In this document: positions 7,177 to 8,294 of the stretch, piece by piece
Position numbering within the stretch: position 1 is the stretch's first letter
How the letters are laid out: each line of letters begins with the position of its first letter
From: an uncultured Bordetella sp.
Lineage (GTDB): Bacteria; Pseudomonadota; Gammaproteobacteria; Burkholderiales; Burkholderiaceae_B
Assembly (NCBI GenBank): GCA_937881145.1
Contig: CALGFL010000013.1
Coordinates: forward strand, 1-8,294
Direction: 5' to 3'
DNA: 8,294 nt
Notes under the pieces: model-generated
Database searches by the model: none
The model's input: only the letters and a program-made list of their open reading frames with translations
What the model was told of the DNA's origin: nothing
Made by a program: the position numbers and the translations under genes

Positions 7177-7386
7177 TTAATGCCCGTGCTTGATCACGGT
7201 GCCCGGCTTGAGGAGGTATTCGGTGCTGCAGTAGGGGCAACGGACCGAGCCGGTGACGGCGATGTCGAGGAACACGCGCGGATGCATGCTCCAGAGGGGT
7301 GCCTTGGGACCGGGGCAGTACAGAGGGATGTGTTCGGCGCCGATGAGGACGGTTTCCTGGGTGACGGCGGGGTCGGCTGCGGTCAT
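7177..7386 (-). CDS. Small CHCC zinc-finger protein
   Basis: This 69-residue protein has the zf-CHCC pattern: Cys24 (YCPGP), His35 (SMHPRVFLDI), Cys50 and Cys53 (RCPYCSTEYLL). The domain is shared with the mitochondrial complex I subunit NDUFS6; bacterial members are small soluble proteins, mostly of unknown function. The ATG at 7386-7384 has an AGGA 6 bases upstream. It lies 41 bases after ilvE and one base before the hydrolase start, so the three probably form one transcription unit. No link to respiration can be shown from the window. Confidence 0.9.
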   Translation of the reverse strand: MTAADPAVTQETVLIGAEHIPLYCPGPKAPLWSMHPRVFLDIAVTGSVRCPYCSTEYLLKPGTVIKHGH

Positions 7387-7427
7387 GGTGGTTCCTGAAA
7401 TGATGCGTGCGTAAGGGGTGAAAGACG

Positions 7428-8294
7428 TCAGACCAGCGTGAGCCAGTGCGCGTATTTGGGGTTGCGTCCGGCCACCAGGTCGAAGAAGGCCTTCTGCAGC
7501 TTGGCGGTGACCGGGCCGCGCGAGCCCGAGCCGATGCGGCGGTTGTCGATCTCGCGGATGGGCGTGACTTCGGCGGCGGTGCCGGTGAAGAAGGCTTCGT
7601 CGGCGATATAGAGGTCGTCGCGCGTGAGGCGGCGGGTGATCACCGGGATGCCCAGGTCGGCGGCCAGCGCATGCACAGTGGAGCGCGTGATGCCGGTGAG
7701 CGCCGAGGCAATCTCGGGTTCGTAGAGTACGCCCTCCTTGACGATGAAGACGTTCTCGCCCGAGCCTTCGGCCACGAACCCTTCGGTGTCGAGCAGCAGG
7801 GCTTCGTCGTAGCCGTCCTGCAGGGCCTCGTTGTTGGCCAGGATGGAATTGGCGTAGGTGGTGGCCACCTTGGCCCGCGGCATGGTCACGTTGACGTGCT
7901 GGCGGGCGTAGGAGGAAATCTTGACGCGGAGGCCCTGGGCCAGCGCTTCTTCGCCCATGTAGGCGCCCCATGACCAGGCGGCCACCATCACGTGGGTCTC
8001 GAGCTTGTCGGCGCGCAGGCCCATGCCTTCGGCGCCGTAGAAACACATCGGGCGGATGTAGCCGGAGTCGAGCTTGTTGTCGCGCACCACGGTGCAGATG
8101 GCGTCGTTGACGGTCTGCTTGTCGTAGGGCATCGCCATGCGCAGGATATGGGCGGAGCGGAACAGGCGGTCGGTGTGCTCCTTGAGGCGGAAGATCGCGG
8201 TACCGCCCTCGGCGTGATAGGCCCGCACGCCCTCGAAGACGCCCAAACCGTAGTGCAGGGTATGGGTCAGGACGTGGACCTTGGCCTCGCGCCA
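7428..8294 (-). CDS. ilvE: Branched-chain amino acid aminotransferase, 5'-partial
   Basis: The frame runs to the right edge without a start; alignment from memory to E. coli IlvE suggests about 17 N-terminal residues are missing. The 288 visible residues begin WREAKVHVLTHTLHYG, followed by VFEGVRAY, both typical of class IV PLP aminotransferases. The catalytic lysine is Lys142 of the visible fragment in RAKVATTYANS. The EGSGENVF and TGTAAEVTPI motifs that bind the cofactor and substrate follow. The enzyme does the last step of valine, leucine and isoleucine synthesis, and the first step of their breakdown, with glutamate and 2-oxoglutarate as partners. It ends with TGA at 7430-7428 and leads the ilvE - zinc finger - hydrolase set. 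Confidence 0.96.
   Translation of the reverse strand, partial: WREAKVHVLTHTLHYGLGVFEGVRAYHAEGGTAIFRLKEHTDRLFRSAHILRMAMPYDKQTVNDAICTVVRDNKLDSGYIRPMCFYGAEGMGLRADKLETHVMVAAWSWGAYMGEEALAQGLRVKISSYARQHVNVTMPRAKVATTYANSILANNEALQDGYDEALLLDTEGFVAEGSGENVFIVKEGVLYEPEIASALTGITRSTVHALAADLGIPVITRRLTRDDLYIADEAFFTGTAAEVTPIREIDNRRIGSGSRGPVTAKLQKAFFDLVAGRNPKYAHWLTLV

Noticed and set aside
5580..7193. A 537-codon plus-strand frame crossing the bepA end and the hydrolase gene
   Set aside because: It is out of frame with bepA and antisense to the hydrolase, and shows no family motif.
1..8294. CRISPR array, tRNA or rRNA genes, insertion sequence, phage or defence system
   Set aside because: No regularly spaced repeats, cloverleaf-like segments, transposase or nuclease motifs were seen; every large frame is a housekeeping or membrane gene.

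Overview
The window looks like chromosomal DNA of a high-GC betaproteobacterium, most likely from the Alcaligenaceae (Bordetella/Achromobacter group). The evidence is the strong G/C bias at third codon positions, the typical protein sequences of pepP, galU, bepA and ilvE, and the absence of mobile elements, tRNAs, rRNAs or CRISPR arrays. The genus is an inference from gene content and cannot be proved from the window alone. Seven clear protein genes plus one partial one at the right edge fill almost all of it; no gene-free stretch exceeds 300 bases.

Left part (1-2144): the 3' portion of a NodB-type polysaccharide deacetylase gene runs rightward and ends 4 bases from the stop of a leftward pepP gene (Xaa-Pro aminopeptidase). 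The 272-base gap between pepP and the next gene is regulatory. It holds a good sigma70-like promoter and then a yybP-ykoY family (manganese-sensing) riboswitch. After these comes a long hairpin whose 3' arm ends 9 bases before the start codon of a cation antiporter of the Ca2+/cation exchanger superfamily (2417-3418). The leader implies that the antiporter, of a family usually labelled sodium/calcium exchanger, is controlled by manganese and probably exports it.

Middle part (3419-6052): a 157-base convergent gap with two imperfect hairpins is followed by leftward galU (UDP-glucose pyrophosphorylase). A 128-base divergent intergenic region with two short direct-repeat pairs separates galU from rightward bepA, a periplasmic M48 metalloprotease with TPR repeats that supports outer-membrane protein assembly. 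Both products serve the cell envelope.

Right part (6053-8294): a leftward, tightly packed set ilvE (partial, branched-chain aminotransferase) - small CHCC zinc-finger protein - YheT-type alpha/beta hydrolase. The hydrolase appears to start at a TTG one base after the stop of the zinc-finger gene, which suggests translational coupling.

Most of the window is ordinary housekeeping sequence. The best candidate for something worth study is the riboswitch-antiporter unit and its divergent, overlapping promoter arrangement with pepP.
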